Source: an uncultured beta proteobacterium (GTDB lineage: Bacteria > Pseudomonadota > Gammaproteobacteria > Burkholderiales > Burkholderiaceae). Taken from it: a stretch of 52,319 bases of DNA. The notes beneath the pieces are model-generated. The model saw nothing but the letters and a program-made list of their open reading frames with translations, made no database searches and had not been told where the DNA came from. Positions 9,807 through 19,343 of this stretch are shown one piece after another. The position numbers were made by a program, and so were the translations under genes. Positions within the stretch are counted from its first letter, which is position 1. Each line of letters begins with the position of its first letter. The DNA lies in the NCBI GenBank assembly GCA_903935355.1, contig CAIZRK010000039.1, forward strand, positions 1 through 52,319, given 5' to 3'.

Positions 9807-10591
9807 GTGAGCATTACGCGAGCGCCCTGCTCATTTCCGATCTGCATCTGACACCTTCAATGCCTTTGACGGCGCAACGCTTTTTTGATTTTTGTGAAAA
9901 AGATGCCCCCCAAGTAGAGGCTGTATTTATTTTGGGTGATCTATTTGAATATTGGGTCGGAGATGATGCTGCCCTGCATTCCCCTTTTCAGCAGGAAGTT
10001 CAAAGAGCACTTGCTAGCTTATCGACTAAAGTAAAAACATATTACTTGCATGGCAATCGAGATTTTTTAATTGGCACTGATTTTTTAAAAAATACGGGCA
10101 TGACTCTTCTCCCTGATCCTACAAAAATGACGATTGCTAGTGATGAGTACGTTCTTAGTCATGGCGACTCACTTTGTACTGCCGATGTGGGTTATCAAGT
10201 GTTCCGTGGCTGGGTACGCAAGCCTTGGGTTCAGAAATTATTCCTAAAATTGCCCTTGCTATGGCGCCGTGCGGTCGCAAACCATCTGCGTAGTAAAAGC
10301 ACTATTCAATATCAAAGGGCTGAACGCTTTACGCCAGAAGCAAACTTCGCTAAAACCAATGTCACGCTTGCTGCTTGTGCAGCGACTTTAAGAGATCTTG
10401 ACAGCGACAAATTGATTCATGGTCATACGCATTTACCTGCCCGTCACCATGAGATCTTAGGCGAACAAGAATGGCAGCGCTGGGTACTATCTGACTGGGA
10501 TTTAGATCATCCTGAAACTATCTTACCTAAGGCGAGCGCCTTGTTCATTGATGCTAATGGCGTGCGCTATCTCGATCTCATTAAAGCTTAA
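9803..10591 (+). CDS. lpxH: UDP-2,3-diacylglucosamine diphosphatase
   Basis: Hydrolyses UDP-2,3-diacylglucosamine to lipid X and UMP in lipid A synthesis, at the inner face of the cytoplasmic membrane. Calcineurin-like metallophosphoesterase motifs appear in order: LISDLHL (10-16), [11 protein letters not shown] (45-55), [10 protein letters not shown] (83-92), [11 protein letters not shown] and [12 protein letters not shown]. Length 262 compared with 240 in E. coli. It overlaps ppiB by 4 bases at the start, and at its end it overlaps the convergent suhB gene by 4 bases. Confidence 0.96.
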   Translation: MSEHYASALLISDLHLTPSMPLTAQRFFDFCEKDAPQVEAVFILGDLFEYWVGDDAALHSPFQQEVQRALASLSTKVKTYYLHGNRDFLIGTDFLKNTGMTLLPDPTKMTIASDEYVLSHGDSLCTADVGYQVFRGWVRKPWVQKLFLKLPLLWRRAVANHLRSKSTIQYQRAERFTPEANFAKTNVTLAACAATLRDLDSDKLIHGHTHLPARHHEILGEQEWQRWVLSDWDLDHPETILPKASALFIDANGVRYLDLIKA

Positions 10592-11376
10592 GTTATTGAG
10601 TATTTAGACAGGCATTGCACCATCTGGGCAAAGATACGAGGATTTGCACTCATCACTTCACCGCTTTGCAAAAAACCTTCTTCGCCGCGGTAATTGCCAA
10701 TCAAACCGCCTGCCTCTGTAATTAATAAAGCTCCAGCAGCCATATCCCATGGCTTGAGATCACTTTCAAAAAAACCATCATATCGCCCTGCTGCTACATA
10801 AGCTAAGTCTAATGAGGCAGCGCCTGGGCGACGTAATCCGGCACACTGAGTTGACATGTCCGCAAAGATCTTTAAATACTTTTCTAAGTCTTGGTCTTCG
10901 CGATACGGGAAACCAGTACCTAATAAACAATAGGCCAAGCGATCTTGCGTAGCTACCCGCAAGCGTCGACGATCTAAATACGCACCTGAGCCACGTGTAG
11001 CGGTAAAAAGTTCATCACGTGTGGGATCGTAAACCACCGCCTGCTGAATAACTCCGCTCACAGACAAGGCAATGGAGACGGCATATTGCGGAAAACCATG
11101 AATAAAATTTGTAGTGCCATCTAAAGGATCAATGATCCAAATAAACTCTGCATCCGTATTATGAGCACCAGTCTCTTCAGCCAAAAACCCATGACTTGGA
11201 TACGCATCGCTCAGCGTTTCAATAATGGCCGCTTCAGCCTGTTTGTCCACTTCAGTAACAAAATCGTTATGTTGTTTGCGGTCGATCTGTAAACGCTCTA
11301 AATTGAGAGACGCTCGGTTAATAATGGTTCCAGCACGACGGGCAGCCTTCACGGCCACATTTAACATGGGATGCAT
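10588..11376 (-). CDS. suhB: Inositol-1-monophosphatase family protein
   Basis: Mg-dependent phosphatase of the inositol monophosphatase family; E. coli SuhB also acts as an rRNA antitermination factor. Metal-binding motifs visible are EETGA (about 67-71), [20 protein letters not shown] (about 80-99) and the C-terminal [20 protein letters not shown] choose the ATG giving [16 protein letters not shown], the usual family N-terminus, rather than a frame start seven codons earlier; this gives 262 residues. The gene converges on lpxH and is divergent from trmJ. Confidence 0.93.
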   Translation of the reverse strand: MHPMLNVAVKAARRAGTIINRASLNLERLQIDRKQHNDFVTEVDKQAEAAIIETLSDAYPSHGFLAEETGAHNTDAEFIWIIDPLDGTTNFIHGFPQYAVSIALSVSGVIQQAVVYDPTRDELFTATRGSGAYLDRRRLRVATQDRLAYCLLGTGFPYREDQDLEKYLKIFADMSTQCAGLRRPGAASLDLAYVAAGRYDGFFESDLKPWDMAAGALLITEAGGLIGNYRGEEGFLQSGEVMSANPRIFAQMVQCLSKYSIT

Positions 11377-11506
11377 AATTTTAATGGCCAAATTCAATAA
11401 GAACGAGCCCGTCAGATTGCAAACTGCATGACAATAAGGGGCTAATACTCTGATTCTAAACGATTCTCCTTTTGACCCTGCTACATATGACCCCGCCCAT
11501 CTTTTT

Positions 11507-12265
11507 ATGAATGCCGCTCAAGCCAAGTTACTTAGCTGGCTTTTAATAGAAACTAGTCACCCTGGCAATGTGGGTTCGGCAGCGCGTGCGCTCAAAACCA
11601 TGGGTTTTAGCAATCTACATCTGATTAATCCAAAAATATCAGGCATTGCTCAAGAGTCCGAAGCCATCGCCTTAGCAAGTGGTGCTCAAGATCTCCTAGA
11701 ATCTAGCCAAGAATCTCACTCTCTTGGCGCTGCGGTGAAAAACTGCACCCTTGTACTGGGCCTAACGAGTCGTGAGCGAGAATTCGGGCCCCCAGCCTTA
11801 GATTGGGTACATGCCCGTTCGCTCATCACAGACGCTCTTTATCAAAACCAACAAGTAGCACTTCTCTTTGGGCCAGAGCGCACTGGTCTAGATAACCATC
11901 ACCTATCTTTGTGCACCCATCGCGTTTACTTAGATGCCAATCCCAAGTACCCCTCACTCAATTTGGCACAAGCCATCATGGTTTGCGCCTTTACCTTACG
12001 AGAATCCCTTCATTCCTTCAATACTCACACTAGAGAAGGCTTACACGTCCCTCGGATAGATAAATCAGACTACGCCGACCCAGCAGCAGTAGTGGCCATG
12101 TTGGCTCATTTACGGGAGGGTTTGGAAGCCATTGACTATCTAGACCCTACTAACCCCAAAAAACTGATGGTTCGCTTGCAAGCGCTCTTTGCGAGGAGCA
12201 GGCTTCATAAAGAAGAAGTCGATCTCTTGCGCGGTATTGCGAAACAAATGATCCTCAGAAAATAG
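11507..12265 (+). CDS. trmJ: tRNA (cytidine/uridine-2'-O-)-methyltransferase TrmJ
   Basis: SPOUT-fold methyltransferase that 2'-O-methylates nucleotide 32 in the anticodon loop of several tRNAs. Residues 10-30 ([20 protein letters not shown]) are motif 1; [12 protein letters not shown] (about 122-133) is motif 2; [16 protein letters not shown] (about 147-162) is motif 3 with the knot and SAM site. The C-terminal helical extension is typical of TrmJ. Length 252 is near the 246 of E. coli. cysE follows 30 bases downstream in the same direction. Confidence 0.93.
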   Translation: MNAAQAKLLSWLLIETSHPGNVGSAARALKTMGFSNLHLINPKISGIAQESEAIALASGAQDLLESSQESHSLGAAVKNCTLVLGLTSREREFGPPALDWVHARSLITDALYQNQQVALLFGPERTGLDNHHLSLCTHRVYLDANPKYPSLNLAQAIMVCAFTLRESLHSFNTHTREGLHVPRIDKSDYADPAAVVAMLAHLREGLEAIDYLDPTNPKKLMVRLQALFARSRLHKEEVDLLRGIAKQMILRK

Positions 12266-12295
12266 TTTTACCTTATTAGACGTTAAAATCAGGCA

Positions 12296-13063
12296 ATGTT
12301 TAATTCTTTATTCGAGCAGGTTGACTCCATCATTGTGCGTGACCCCGCCGCAAGAAATCGCCTTGAGGTCATTACCTGCTATCCCGGATTACATGCAGTC
12401 TGGATACATCGGCTTTCTCACGGCTTATGGAATTTGGGATTGAAATGGATAGCGCGTTTGCTTTCAATGGTTGCCCGCTGGCTCACCGGAATTGAAATTC
12501 ATCCGGGAGCTCAGATTGGTCGCAGGGTCTTTTTAGACCATGGCCTTGGCATTGTCATTGGCGAGACTACTGAAATTGGTGATGACTGCACTATCTACCA
12601 AGGCGTTACTTTGGGCGGCACTTCCTTATATAAAGGAGTTAAACGTCACCCCACTTTAGGTAAAGGTGTGGTGATTAGTGCGGGCGCTAAAGTTCTTGGT
12701 GGTTTTACTGTGGGCGATGGTGCACGTGTTGGCTCTAACGCTGTAGTCTTAAAAGAAATTCCTCCTGGCGCTACCGCCGTCGGTATTCCTGCGCGCATTC
12801 TCCATCCGGATTTACCGCAAAACACGCCCGCTGATAGTAAGGTAAAAGAATATTTTTCAGCTTATGGCGTTACCCCAAATGTCGATGATCCTGTATCTTT
12901 GGCGCTTAAAGGTTTAATAGATGCAACGCTTGAGCAAGAGGCAAAAATTGCCGCTCTTGAGAAAGCCCTGGCCATACTGAACAACTCAGTCAACCCTGAT
13001 GACCCTAAAACTAGTGACACCAAACGGGATTTAGGCGCCCTAAAAGAATGGCTAAAAGATTAG
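12296..13063 (+). CDS. cysE: Serine O-acetyltransferase
   Basis: Makes O-acetylserine from serine and acetyl-CoA, the committed step of cysteine synthesis. The 255-residue protein has an N-terminal helical part (1-60) and then left-handed beta-helix hexapeptide repeats ([38 protein letters not shown], about 62-165), with the catalytic His in FLDHGLGI. The C-terminal 70 residues form a helical tail unlike the short CysE tail of E. coli but common in beta and alpha forms. It follows trmJ by 30 bases and converges with the SlyD-like gene. Confidence 0.95.
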   Translation: MFNSLFEQVDSIIVRDPAARNRLEVITCYPGLHAVWIHRLSHGLWNLGLKWIARLLSMVARWLTGIEIHPGAQIGRRVFLDHGLGIVIGETTEIGDDCTIYQGVTLGGTSLYKGVKRHPTLGKGVVISAGAKVLGGFTVGDGARVGSNAVVLKEIPPGATAVGIPARILHPDLPQNTPADSKVKEYFSAYGVTPNVDDPVSLALKGLIDATLEQEAKIAALEKALAILNNSVNPDDPKTSDTKRDLGALKEWLKD

Positions 13064-13127
13064 GAAATGGGACTTATTGCCTTTAATCTTGCCCAAATTC
13101 CTTCGCCTTCACCCAACCCCTAACCTA

Positions 13128-13736
13128 CTAATGCAGTGTAGGGGAAGGTCCTCCTGATGGCGCTAGGCCGCCAATAAAGTCATCGTCACTGTCGTCACCG
13201 TCATCTTCATCATTAGGCATGCCAAAGCTAAAGCTCTCACTTCCTTTTGGGTGACGGTTTTCAATTTCTTCATCTGTAGCAGCACGAATATCTTCCACTT
13301 GCACCCAAAAACGTAAGGACATGCCTGCCAAAGGATGATTACCATCTAAGACTACTTGGCTGTCTGCAACATCGGTTACGGTGTAAATCAAGGGTTCATC
13401 TTCTAGGTCAGCAAGCTCCAAAGATTCTTCTTGCTCATCGGCATCTGGCACTCCTTCAAATTGCATACCCACTTCTAAGGGCTCCGGAAAACGTGTGCGT
13501 GGCTCGATCTTTAATAGCTCAGGATCATATTCTCCAAAAGCTTCACCCGGTTCTAGCTGAATACTGGCTTCATAACCGATATCTTGACCGTCTAATATAT
13601 TCTCAATTTTTGGAAAAGTACCTTCATAGCCCCCGTGCAGGTATACCATCGGAGCATCGGGTTCTTCTAGAACGTTATTTTGTGCATCAGTTAGCTTGTA
13701 ACGGAGGGATACGACGGTATTTTTTTCGATCTTCAT
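13128..13736 (-). CDS. FKBP-type peptidyl-prolyl isomerase, SlyD-like
   Basis: SlyD-like FKBP with an inserted-flap domain. The N-terminus MKIEKNTVVSLRYKLTDAQN and the YLHGGYEGTFPKIENILDGQDIG segment are FKBP strand and loop motifs, and EPGEAFGEYDPEL begins the chaperone insert. The C-terminus is strongly acidic (DEDDGDDSDDD) and ends in a Gly/Pro/Ser tail, not the His/Cys-rich metal tail of E. coli SlyD, so nickel handling is unlikely. I start at the ATG at 13734-13736; an ATG six codons upstream (13754) is possible and neither has a clear Shine-Dalgarno. The gene is divergent from the ribosomal oxygenase gene. Confidence 0.87.
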   Translation of the reverse strand: MKIEKNTVVSLRYKLTDAQNNVLEEPDAPMVYLHGGYEGTFPKIENILDGQDIGYEASIQLEPGEAFGEYDPELLKIEPRTRFPEPLEVGMQFEGVPDADEQEESLELADLEDEPLIYTVTDVADSQVVLDGNHPLAGMSLRFWVQVEDIRAATDEEIENRHPKGSESFSFGMPNDEDDGDDSDDDFIGGLAPSGGPSPTLH

Positions 13737-13822
13737 GCGCAATTGATTAAACATGGTTTTTAAATAATTTCTCTCTTCTTGACCACTTCGTTTTTACTGA
13801 GCTACGAATAAGCCATCACTTT

Positions 13823-15052
13823 ATGACCTCATTTTACTTGAGCAATCCTTATCACCCACCCCAAGCACCAAAAACCTTGCCTTTGAGCGAACCCTGGGCC
13901 TTATTGGGGGGGTTAAGCCCCCATCAGTTCATGAAAATCCATTGGCACAAGAAGCCATTGCTAGTAAGGGGTGCGATACCGGCGTTCTCACTTGCCCAGC
14001 AAATTCTTGAGCCCTTAGACAGCCCTATTTCTGCGGCTGAACTCTTTAAGATCGCAAGCACTGATGAATCACAAGCAAGGCTAATTCATGCCAAGCCATG
14101 GTCGTTTACAGAAGGCCCTTTTAAGAAAAAATCAATTCCTTCTATCAGCACCCCTGATTGGACCCTACTTTTACAGGGCATGGAAGCAAGACACCCTGCA
14201 GCTGCCAAAATATTATCTTGGTTTCGTTTTATTCCTGATGCGCGCCTAGATGATTTGATGATTAGCATCGCTGGTTCAGGCGGGGGTGTGGGGCCCCATT
14301 TTGATTCTTATGATGTTTTTTTAATTCAAATGTCTGGGCGTAGACGTTGGCGCATCTCCGCACAAAAAGACCTGAGCTTAAATCCCACGTTGCCACTCAA
14401 AATTTTGCAGCATTTCAAACCAGATCAAGAATGGGATTTAGGGCCTGGAGATATGCTGTACCTTCCCCCTCACATCGCCCATGATGGGATTGCCTTAGAT
14501 CCAGGCTGTCAGACCTGGTCAGTAGGTTTTCGGGCTCCTAGCTATAGAGAACTCCTTCAAGAAGGCTTGTGGCATCTTGCCCAATCCTTAGAAGACTTAC
14601 CTGAGTTATCCAAACGCTTTACTGATCCTGAACAAAGTGCAACCCCGAATGCCGAACAACTACCTGCGGTATTGATTGCACAAGTTCAGCAAAAGCTAGC
14701 GCAATTAAAACTAGATCAAGTGGAGACTTTTTTACCAGGCATTGCAGCCTATTTGAGCGAACCCAAAGCGCAAGCAGTCTTTGATGGCTCTAAAAACACC
14801 CTTACACCAGCCCAATTTACGCGAAAACTTAAAAATACCCCTTTAAGACCCCACCCCCAAACCCGCTTACTAAGCTTAGGCACTGGTGTGTTTTGCAATG
14901 GAGAAAATATGACTTCTGCGCAATCTAAAACCACACAGCAGGCATGGAGAACACTTTCAGCTAAAAAACAGCTAAGCCCGCCCCAAAGCATCGCTAGCGA
15001 TCAGCACAGCAGTCTTTATGAGGCGTATAGTGCCGGTTGGCTTATTTTTTAA
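13823..15052 (+). CDS. roxA: JmjC/cupin ribosomal protein oxygenase, RoxA family
   Basis: 2-oxoglutarate/Fe(II) oxygenase of the YcfD/RoxA group, which in E. coli hydroxylates an arginine of ribosomal protein L16. Fe ligands are His159 and Asp161 in PHFDSYDVF and His220 in PPHIAHDG, with GRRRW after strand 2. The N-terminal WHKKPLLVRGA (41-51) is the usual lead-in. The C-terminal winged-helix part covers about 245-409. Length 409 is longer than the 373 of E. coli. A hairpin downstream (15086-15119) may terminate it. Substrate assignment rests on family membership. Confidence 0.88.
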   Translation: MTSFYLSNPYHPPQAPKTLPLSEPWALLGGLSPHQFMKIHWHKKPLLVRGAIPAFSLAQQILEPLDSPISAAELFKIASTDESQARLIHAKPWSFTEGPFKKKSIPSISTPDWTLLLQGMEARHPAAAKILSWFRFIPDARLDDLMISIAGSGGGVGPHFDSYDVFLIQMSGRRRWRISAQKDLSLNPTLPLKILQHFKPDQEWDLGPGDMLYLPPHIAHDGIALDPGCQTWSVGFRAPSYRELLQEGLWHLAQSLEDLPELSKRFTDPEQSATPNAEQLPAVLIAQVQQKLAQLKLDQVETFLPGIAAYLSEPKAQAVFDGSKNTLTPAQFTRKLKNTPLRPHPQTRLLSLGTGVFCNGENMTSAQSKTTQQAWRTLSAKKQLSPPQSIASDQHSSLYEAYSAGWLIF

Positions 15053-15071
15053 CCATCAATTTGGAGATGGC

Positions 15072-15077
15072 TATAAT
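15072..15077 (+). promoter_or_regulatory. Candidate -10 element upstream of the small lipoprotein gene
   Basis: A perfect TATAAT lies 98 bases upstream of the lipoprotein start. No good -35 hexamer is found 16-18 bases upstream (TTAACC is the best), so it would be a weak or activator-dependent promoter. Transcription from it would begin just before the hairpin at 15086. Confidence 0.4.
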
Positions 15078-15085
15078 AAATGCTG

Positions 15086-15119
15086 GAAAATACCTAGGGT
15101 CTTTCCCTTGGTATTTTTC
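15086..15119 (+). terminator. Long hairpin with T-run: roxA terminator or 5' UTR hairpin
   Basis: GAAAATACC and GGTATTTTTC form an outer stem and AGGG/CCCT an inner stem around TCTTT; the right arm contains a T5. It lies 34 bases after the roxA stop and 51 bases before the lipoprotein ATG. It can act as a roxA terminator or, if the upstream TATAAT is used, as a structure at the very 5' end of the lipoprotein mRNA. Confidence 0.55.
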
Positions 15120-15169
15120 AAATACCCATTACCAGTTATGGATGTTCATTTATTAAGAGGAATTTACAA

Positions 15170-15355
15170 ATGAAGAAGTCACTCGCACTCGTAGCAATGT
15201 TGGCAATCGTTTTGGCCGCTTGCGGTAAAAAAGAAGAAGCAAAACCTGTTGTAGCTGCTCCTGCTGCTCCTGCTGCTGAAGCCCCTGCTGCTGCTCCAGC
15301 TGCTCCAGCTGCTCCTGCTGCTCCAGCTGCTCCAGCTGCTGATGCTAAGAAGTAA
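15170..15355 (+). CDS. Small Ala/Pro-rich lipoprotein
   Basis: A 61-residue precursor with a basic N-terminus (MKKS), a hydrophobic stretch and lipobox LAA-Cys18, so the mature lipoprotein is about 44 residues. After GKKEEAKP comes a low-complexity tail of Ala/Pro blocks (APAAP type) ending in DAKK. The Shine-Dalgarno AAGAGG is 8 bases before the ATG. A strong terminator follows, so the gene is probably monocistronic. Short Ala/Pro lipoproteins of this kind are common in Burkholderiales and may span the periplasm or bind cell wall; no function is known to me. Confidence 0.85.
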   Translation: MKKSLALVAMLAIVLAACGKKEEAKPVVAAPAAPAAEAPAAAPAAPAAPAAPAAPAADAKK

Positions 15356-15371
15356 TCTTCTCCTTGAAGAG

Positions 15372-15396
15372 AAAAAGCCGCGAAAGCGGCTTTTTT
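15372..15396. terminator. Bidirectional terminator between lipoprotein and bamC
   Basis: AAAAAGCCGC-GAAA-GCGGCTTTTTT: a 5-bp GC stem with a GAAA tetraloop, extended by A/T pairs. A T-run is found on both strands, serving both the lipoprotein gene (plus) and the convergent bamC gene (minus). Confidence 0.92.
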
Positions 15397-15416
15397 ATTA
15401 TCTGTAAGTTACCCAG

Positions 15417-16565
15417 TTAACGTATGAGCTGCTCAGTCAACAAGGTTAAGAGCTTAAATCCTGCTGCCGTATTTTCTGGGTTACCATCGGCATCTTGAAC
15501 ATAAATACTCGAGGTGTTCTCACCAGTAGATTTGACTACAACACGATATTTTTTCGCTTTCATACTCGAATCATCTTTACTGCTAAAGAGGTTAGAGAAG
15601 AAACCTTTGGTATCGCCAAGGTCTTTAGGATTTACATAGCGTACGTAATAAATTCCACCAGAACGATTTCGATCTTCTACACTAAAGTTAGAGCGGTCTA
15701 GAGCTAATCCAGTGTCGCGCCATGCCCGATCAAATCCAGCGGCTATATCAATATGAGCGGTATTCACGCCCTCTTGCACTAATTGTGCTTTAGGTGTTTT
15801 AGGGCCAAGAGGTACAGCAACCTGTGCTTTTGCTTGCTCTTGGGTCATGCCTAAGCGCTCCATCAAACGCGCTAAGAATGCCGCCTCTAACTCAGGATCA
15901 TTAGGACGTGCCGTCCAGATAGTTGAAATACAGTTGCCAGTTGAGTCGGTGGTACATTTTTCAATGGCCCCACGTTGGGTAATATAAATTTCTGTCTCAT
16001 CGGGCTTACTCACTTCTAAACGTGTCTTGTATTTATCACGCTCACCAGTGTCATAAAGAGAATCCAAGGCTCCGCCAATTGCTGAACGAATAAAGTCTTG
16101 GGCAATTTTGGCGCGATTTTCTGCCCAATCAGTTTCCATAATCCCGGTTGAAGGAGAATCTATCACTAATAAGAAACCATTCTCTTGCCAGAAATCTTTA
16201 ATTTGGGGATAGAGTTCTGGTGCTGGCTTTTCAACTACGAGCCACCGGCGCTCGCCATCACGGGCAATTCTCATGCCCGGAATACCTGTCATCACGTTCT
16301 TGCGAGTTTGTACTGATTTCTTGAGCGCAGCGTTGTACTCAGACATGGTGGCAGTACCGTCTTGCACAATGTAACGGCGGTCAGCTTGCGCTGTAATCAA
16401 GTCGGGGGGATAGGATAAATTGGGTCCACGAACAGCGCCAGCGCTCTTATAGTCAACCGTATCGCTAGTAGTTACCGATTTACAGGCAACCAACCCTACA
16501 GCAACAAATGCCAAAAGACAAAGTGTTGCAAGGTATTGGCGAAGAAGTTGGATCAAATGCATCAT
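15417..16565 (-). CDS. bamC: Outer-membrane assembly lipoprotein BamC
   Basis: Lipoprotein component of the Bam complex that inserts beta-barrel proteins into the outer membrane. The signal peptide ends at lipobox LVA-Cys28. The conserved unstructured N-terminal stretch ([22 protein letters not shown], 36-57) binds BamD in the family, and two helix-grip domains follow (about 100-225 and 270-380). Length 382 compared with 344 in E. coli. Its ATG overlaps the dapA stop (16562-16565), the usual dapA-bamC coupling. Confidence 0.93.
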   Translation of the reverse strand: MMHLIQLLRQYLATLCLLAFVAVGLVACKSVTTSDTVDYKSAGAVRGPNLSYPPDLITAQADRRYIVQDGTATMSEYNAALKKSVQTRKNVMTGIPGMRIARDGERRWLVVEKPAPELYPQIKDFWQENGFLLVIDSPSTGIMETDWAENRAKIAQDFIRSAIGGALDSLYDTGERDKYKTRLEVSKPDETEIYITQRGAIEKCTTDSTGNCISTIWTARPNDPELEAAFLARLMERLGMTQEQAKAQVAVPLGPKTPKAQLVQEGVNTAHIDIAAGFDRAWRDTGLALDRSNFSVEDRNRSGGIYYVRYVNPKDLGDTKGFFSNLFSSKDDSSMKAKKYRVVVKSTGENTSSIYVQDADGNPENTAAGFKLLTLLTEQLIR

Positions 16566-17485
16566 AGTAAGCCGGCCTGTTTCATTGCAGTCTTCAAAGG
16601 TTCACGCAAGGCAACACTCAAAGGGGTTAAAGGTAAACGTATTCCTGCGGTAATTTTTCCCATCTCATGCAAAGCCCACTTTACTGGAATAGGGTTTGCC
16701 TCAGTAAACATGGCTTTATGAACAGCGAGCAACTGATATTGAATCGCTCTTGCTCTCATCACATCGTCTGACATAGCCGCAACACACAGTTCATGCATGA
16801 GGCGTGGCGCAATATTGGCTGTAACTGAAATATTGCCTTTACCACCCATCAGCATCAGCATCGGAGCACTAAGATCATCACCAGAAAAGACAGCGAAGTT
16901 TGCATGACCGGCACGCTGTAAATCTGCAATTAATAAGGTACCCCGTTCAAGGCTGCCAGTAGCATCTTTAATGCCAATAATGCCTGGTACATCAGCTAAT
17001 CGAACCACGGTCTCGCCAGCTAAATCGGCCACAGTTCTACCGGGGACGTTATACAAAATCACTGGTAAATCAACGGCTTCGGCTATTTTTTTAAAGTGCG
17101 CAAACATCCCCTCTTGGGTAGGTTTATTGTAATAAGGGACCACCTGCAAGCTAGCATCGGCACCGACTTTTTTAGCAAATTGGGTTAGCTCAATGGCCTC
17201 AATAGTGGAATTTCCGCCAGTTCCAGCAATCACCGGAATACGCCCTGCAATATGCTCTACAGTCACACGAATGAGCTCGCAGTGCTCCTCAACAGAAACC
17301 GTGGGAGATTCTCCGCTAGTCCCCACTATCACAATGCCGTCACTACCTTGCTCTACATGCCAATCAAGCAATGAGCGTAAGCTTGGATAGTCTAGGCTGC
17401 CATCCTCAAGCATCGGGGTCACAATAGCAGGCATGCTGCCAGCGATGGGCTTTTTACTACCGTAGGAATGGTCTGTCTTAATCAC
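16562..17485 (-). CDS. dapA: 4-hydroxy-tetrahydrodipicolinate synthase
   Basis: Condenses pyruvate with aspartate semialdehyde in lysine/diaminopimelate synthesis. I place the start at GTG 17483-17485 ([17 protein letters not shown]), giving 307 residues. The first ATG downstream (17434) would remove the conserved GS before PAIVTPM, and longer starts have a non-family N-terminus. The pyruvate loop GTSGES (with its Thr) and Tyr in YNVPGRT are present, and the Schiff-base Lys173 lies in GIKDATGS. It lies downstream of the methyltransferase gene and is coupled to bamC by a 4-base overlap. Confidence 0.93.
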   Translation of the reverse strand: MIKTDHSYGSKKPIAGSMPAIVTPMLEDGSLDYPSLRSLLDWHVEQGSDGIVIVGTSGESPTVSVEEHCELIRVTVEHIAGRIPVIAGTGGNSTIEAIELTQFAKKVGADASLQVVPYYNKPTQEGMFAHFKKIAEAVDLPVILYNVPGRTVADLAGETVVRLADVPGIIGIKDATGSLERGTLLIADLQRAGHANFAVFSGDDLSAPMLMLMGGKGNISVTANIAPRLMHELCVAAMSDDVMRARAIQYQLLAVHKAMFTEANPIPVKWALHEMGKITAGIRLPLTPLSVALREPLKTAMKQAGLL

Positions 17486-17523
17486 CGAATATTTACCGAT
17501 TTGAGATCGAATTTGTCTGCATG

Positions 17524-18084
17524 TTAACCATGAAATTGTAACGGAATGCGTCCTTTTAATTGCCCTTTTACTGCACAAAGGCACTGAATCATGGCTGGTT
17601 TTGGGTGATCTTGGTAAATATCCTCGTAGGCTATGACTTTGAGCTCATGGCGAGCAGCTAAAGCGAGTAATTCCCCTGCATTTAATAGGAAATTGGGATT
17701 AGAGGGTTTGCCAAACTCTTCATTGCCTTGGGCAAAGGTTTCATAAATCAAAATACCCCCTTCTAAGAGCATTTTGGGTAATTGATCCAAATGAGGTCGA
17801 TAAAGGTAGTTATTCACCACAATGGCACTAAATGCTCTACCCTCTAATGGCCATCCATCAAGCTCTAAGTCCATTTGCTCGCATTGGATTAAGGGGTTAT
17901 TGCAAAGCTCAATAGCCTCTATATTTTGATCTACTGCCAAGACTGAATGACCTAATTGGGCTAAGTAAAGCGCATGGCGCCCTGCTCCGCAAGCTAAGTC
18001 TAGAACTTGACCTACTTTTGGAATAAGGGGTGCAAAACGCTTAAGCCAAGTCGAGGTTTGGGCAATACCATCATGCGTAGGCAT
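17524..18084 (-). CDS. SAM-dependent class I methyltransferase
   Basis: A 186-residue Rossmann-fold methyltransferase. Motif [20 protein letters not shown] is at about residues 28-46, the acidic end of strand 2 is AVDQN, and motif II/IV is [15 protein letters not shown]. The resemblance is to TehB-like or tellurite-resistance type small methyltransferases; the substrate is unknown. The ATG at 18082-18084 ([14 protein letters not shown]) is 13 bases past the trpS stop and is preferred over a frame open to 18267 that would read out of phase through trpS. It sits in the trpS-methyltransferase-dapA-bamC run. Confidence 0.85.
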   Translation of the reverse strand: MPTHDGIAQTSTWLKRFAPLIPKVGQVLDLACGAGRHALYLAQLGHSVLAVDQNIEAIELCNNPLIQCEQMDLELDGWPLEGRAFSAIVVNNYLYRPHLDQLPKMLLEGGILIYETFAQGNEEFGKPSNPNFLLNAGELLALAARHELKVIAYEDIYQDHPKPAMIQCLCAVKGQLKGRIPLQFHG

Positions 18085-18097
18085 TGTGGGTTCGCTC

Positions 18098-19300
18098 TTA
18101 ATCGTAAGCCAATCCCATGGCTTCTCGAACATCCCGCATGGTTTCTTGAGCAACTTTACGTGCTTTATCGCCACCATCAGCAATAATGGAGCGCAAAAGA
18201 CTTGGATCATCGAGATATTTTTGCGCACGCTCAAACATGGGTTGTTGCTCTGCCAATATCGCATCAATCACGGGCTGCTTACATTCTAAGCAACCAATTC
18301 CAGCCGATTTACACTCTTTCTCAACCCACTGTTTAGTGGTGTCATCAGAGTAAACAGCATGTAATTGCCATACTGGACAGCGTATAGGATCACCTGGATC
18401 GGTGCGGCGCACACGAGCTGGATCTGTTGGCATAGTACGAATAGATCGCGTGACCTCTTCTGGTTTTTCACGAATACTAATGGTATTGCCATAAGACTTA
18501 GACATCTTTTGGCCATCAATACCAGGCATTTTTGATGCACTAGTTAGTAGAGCTTGTGGTTCTGGCAGAATAATTTTCCGAGCGCCTTCTAAAAAACCAA
18601 AGAGCCTTTCTCGATCAGCCATAGAGATACTTTGCGCTTCTTGCAATAGGGCTTGAGCTTCCTCAAGCGCTTCATCATCACCACGCTCCTGATAGGCTAC
18701 ACGCAATTCTGCATACATTTTTGCGCGCTTGCTACCGAGTTTTTTCACTGCCTCAAGCGCCTTTTCTTCAAAGCTAGGCTCACGTCCATATAGGTAATTA
18801 AAGCGGCGCGCTACTTCACGTGTCATCTCAACATGGGGCACTTGATCTTCACCTACGGGCACAAACTGCGCACGGTACATCAAAATATCTGCGGCTTGCA
18901 GTAAGGGATAACCTAAAAATCCGTAGGTTTGTAAATCTTTTTCTTTCAGTTTCTCTATTTGATCTTTGTAAGTTGGAACTCGCTCGAGCCAACCTAGCGG
19001 TGTGCCCATTGCTAGCAAAAGAAATAGTTCAGCATGTTCAGGTACTTTGCTCTGAATAAAGAGAGTTGCTTGATTAGGGTCTACGCCGCAAGCTAACCAA
19101 TCAATCACCATGTCCCACACCGATTGTTCTATCACTTCGGGGGTTTCATAGTGAGTAGTCAGAGCATGCCAATCTGCTACAAAGAAATAACAGGGGTACT
19201 CGGACTGCAAGCGCACCCAGTTTTTTAGAACACCGTGGTAGTGGCCTAGATGCAAGCTACCAGTTGGTCGCATGCCAGAGAGAACGCGTTCAGCAAACAT
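18098..19300 (-). CDS. trpS: Tryptophanyl-tRNA synthetase
   Basis: Charges tRNA-Trp. Class I signatures are GSLHLGHYHG (residues 14-23, HIGH-like) and KMSKSYGNT (about 272-280). Length 400 is longer than the 334 of E. coli because of an insert of about 60 residues after position 190 (AELRVAYQERGDDEALEEAQALLQ region); longer forms of this sort are usual in Burkholderiales. The C-terminus VREAMGLAYD is complete. The gene lies 43 bases downstream of the PHP phosphoesterase gene, in one direction with dapA and bamC. Confidence 0.96.
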   Translation of the reverse strand: MFAERVLSGMRPTGSLHLGHYHGVLKNWVRLQSEYPCYFFVADWHALTTHYETPEVIEQSVWDMVIDWLACGVDPNQATLFIQSKVPEHAELFLLLAMGTPLGWLERVPTYKDQIEKLKEKDLQTYGFLGYPLLQAADILMYRAQFVPVGEDQVPHVEMTREVARRFNYLYGREPSFEEKALEAVKKLGSKRAKMYAELRVAYQERGDDEALEEAQALLQEAQSISMADRERLFGFLEGARKIILPEPQALLTSASKMPGIDGQKMSKSYGNTISIREKPEEVTRSIRTMPTDPARVRRTDPGDPIRCPVWQLHAVYSDDTTKQWVEKECKSAGIGCLECKQPVIDAILAEQQPMFERAQKYLDDPSLLRSIIADGGDKARKVAQETMRDVREAMGLAYD

Positions 19301-19343
19301 CTTTTTCTGTATTCTTTTTTAGGTAAGGGGAAACTCGGTTAAA

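Noticed and set aside
18085-18267. Longer methyltransferase N-terminus
   Set aside because: It reads through trpS coding sequence in another frame; the ATG at 18084 is right after the trpS stop.
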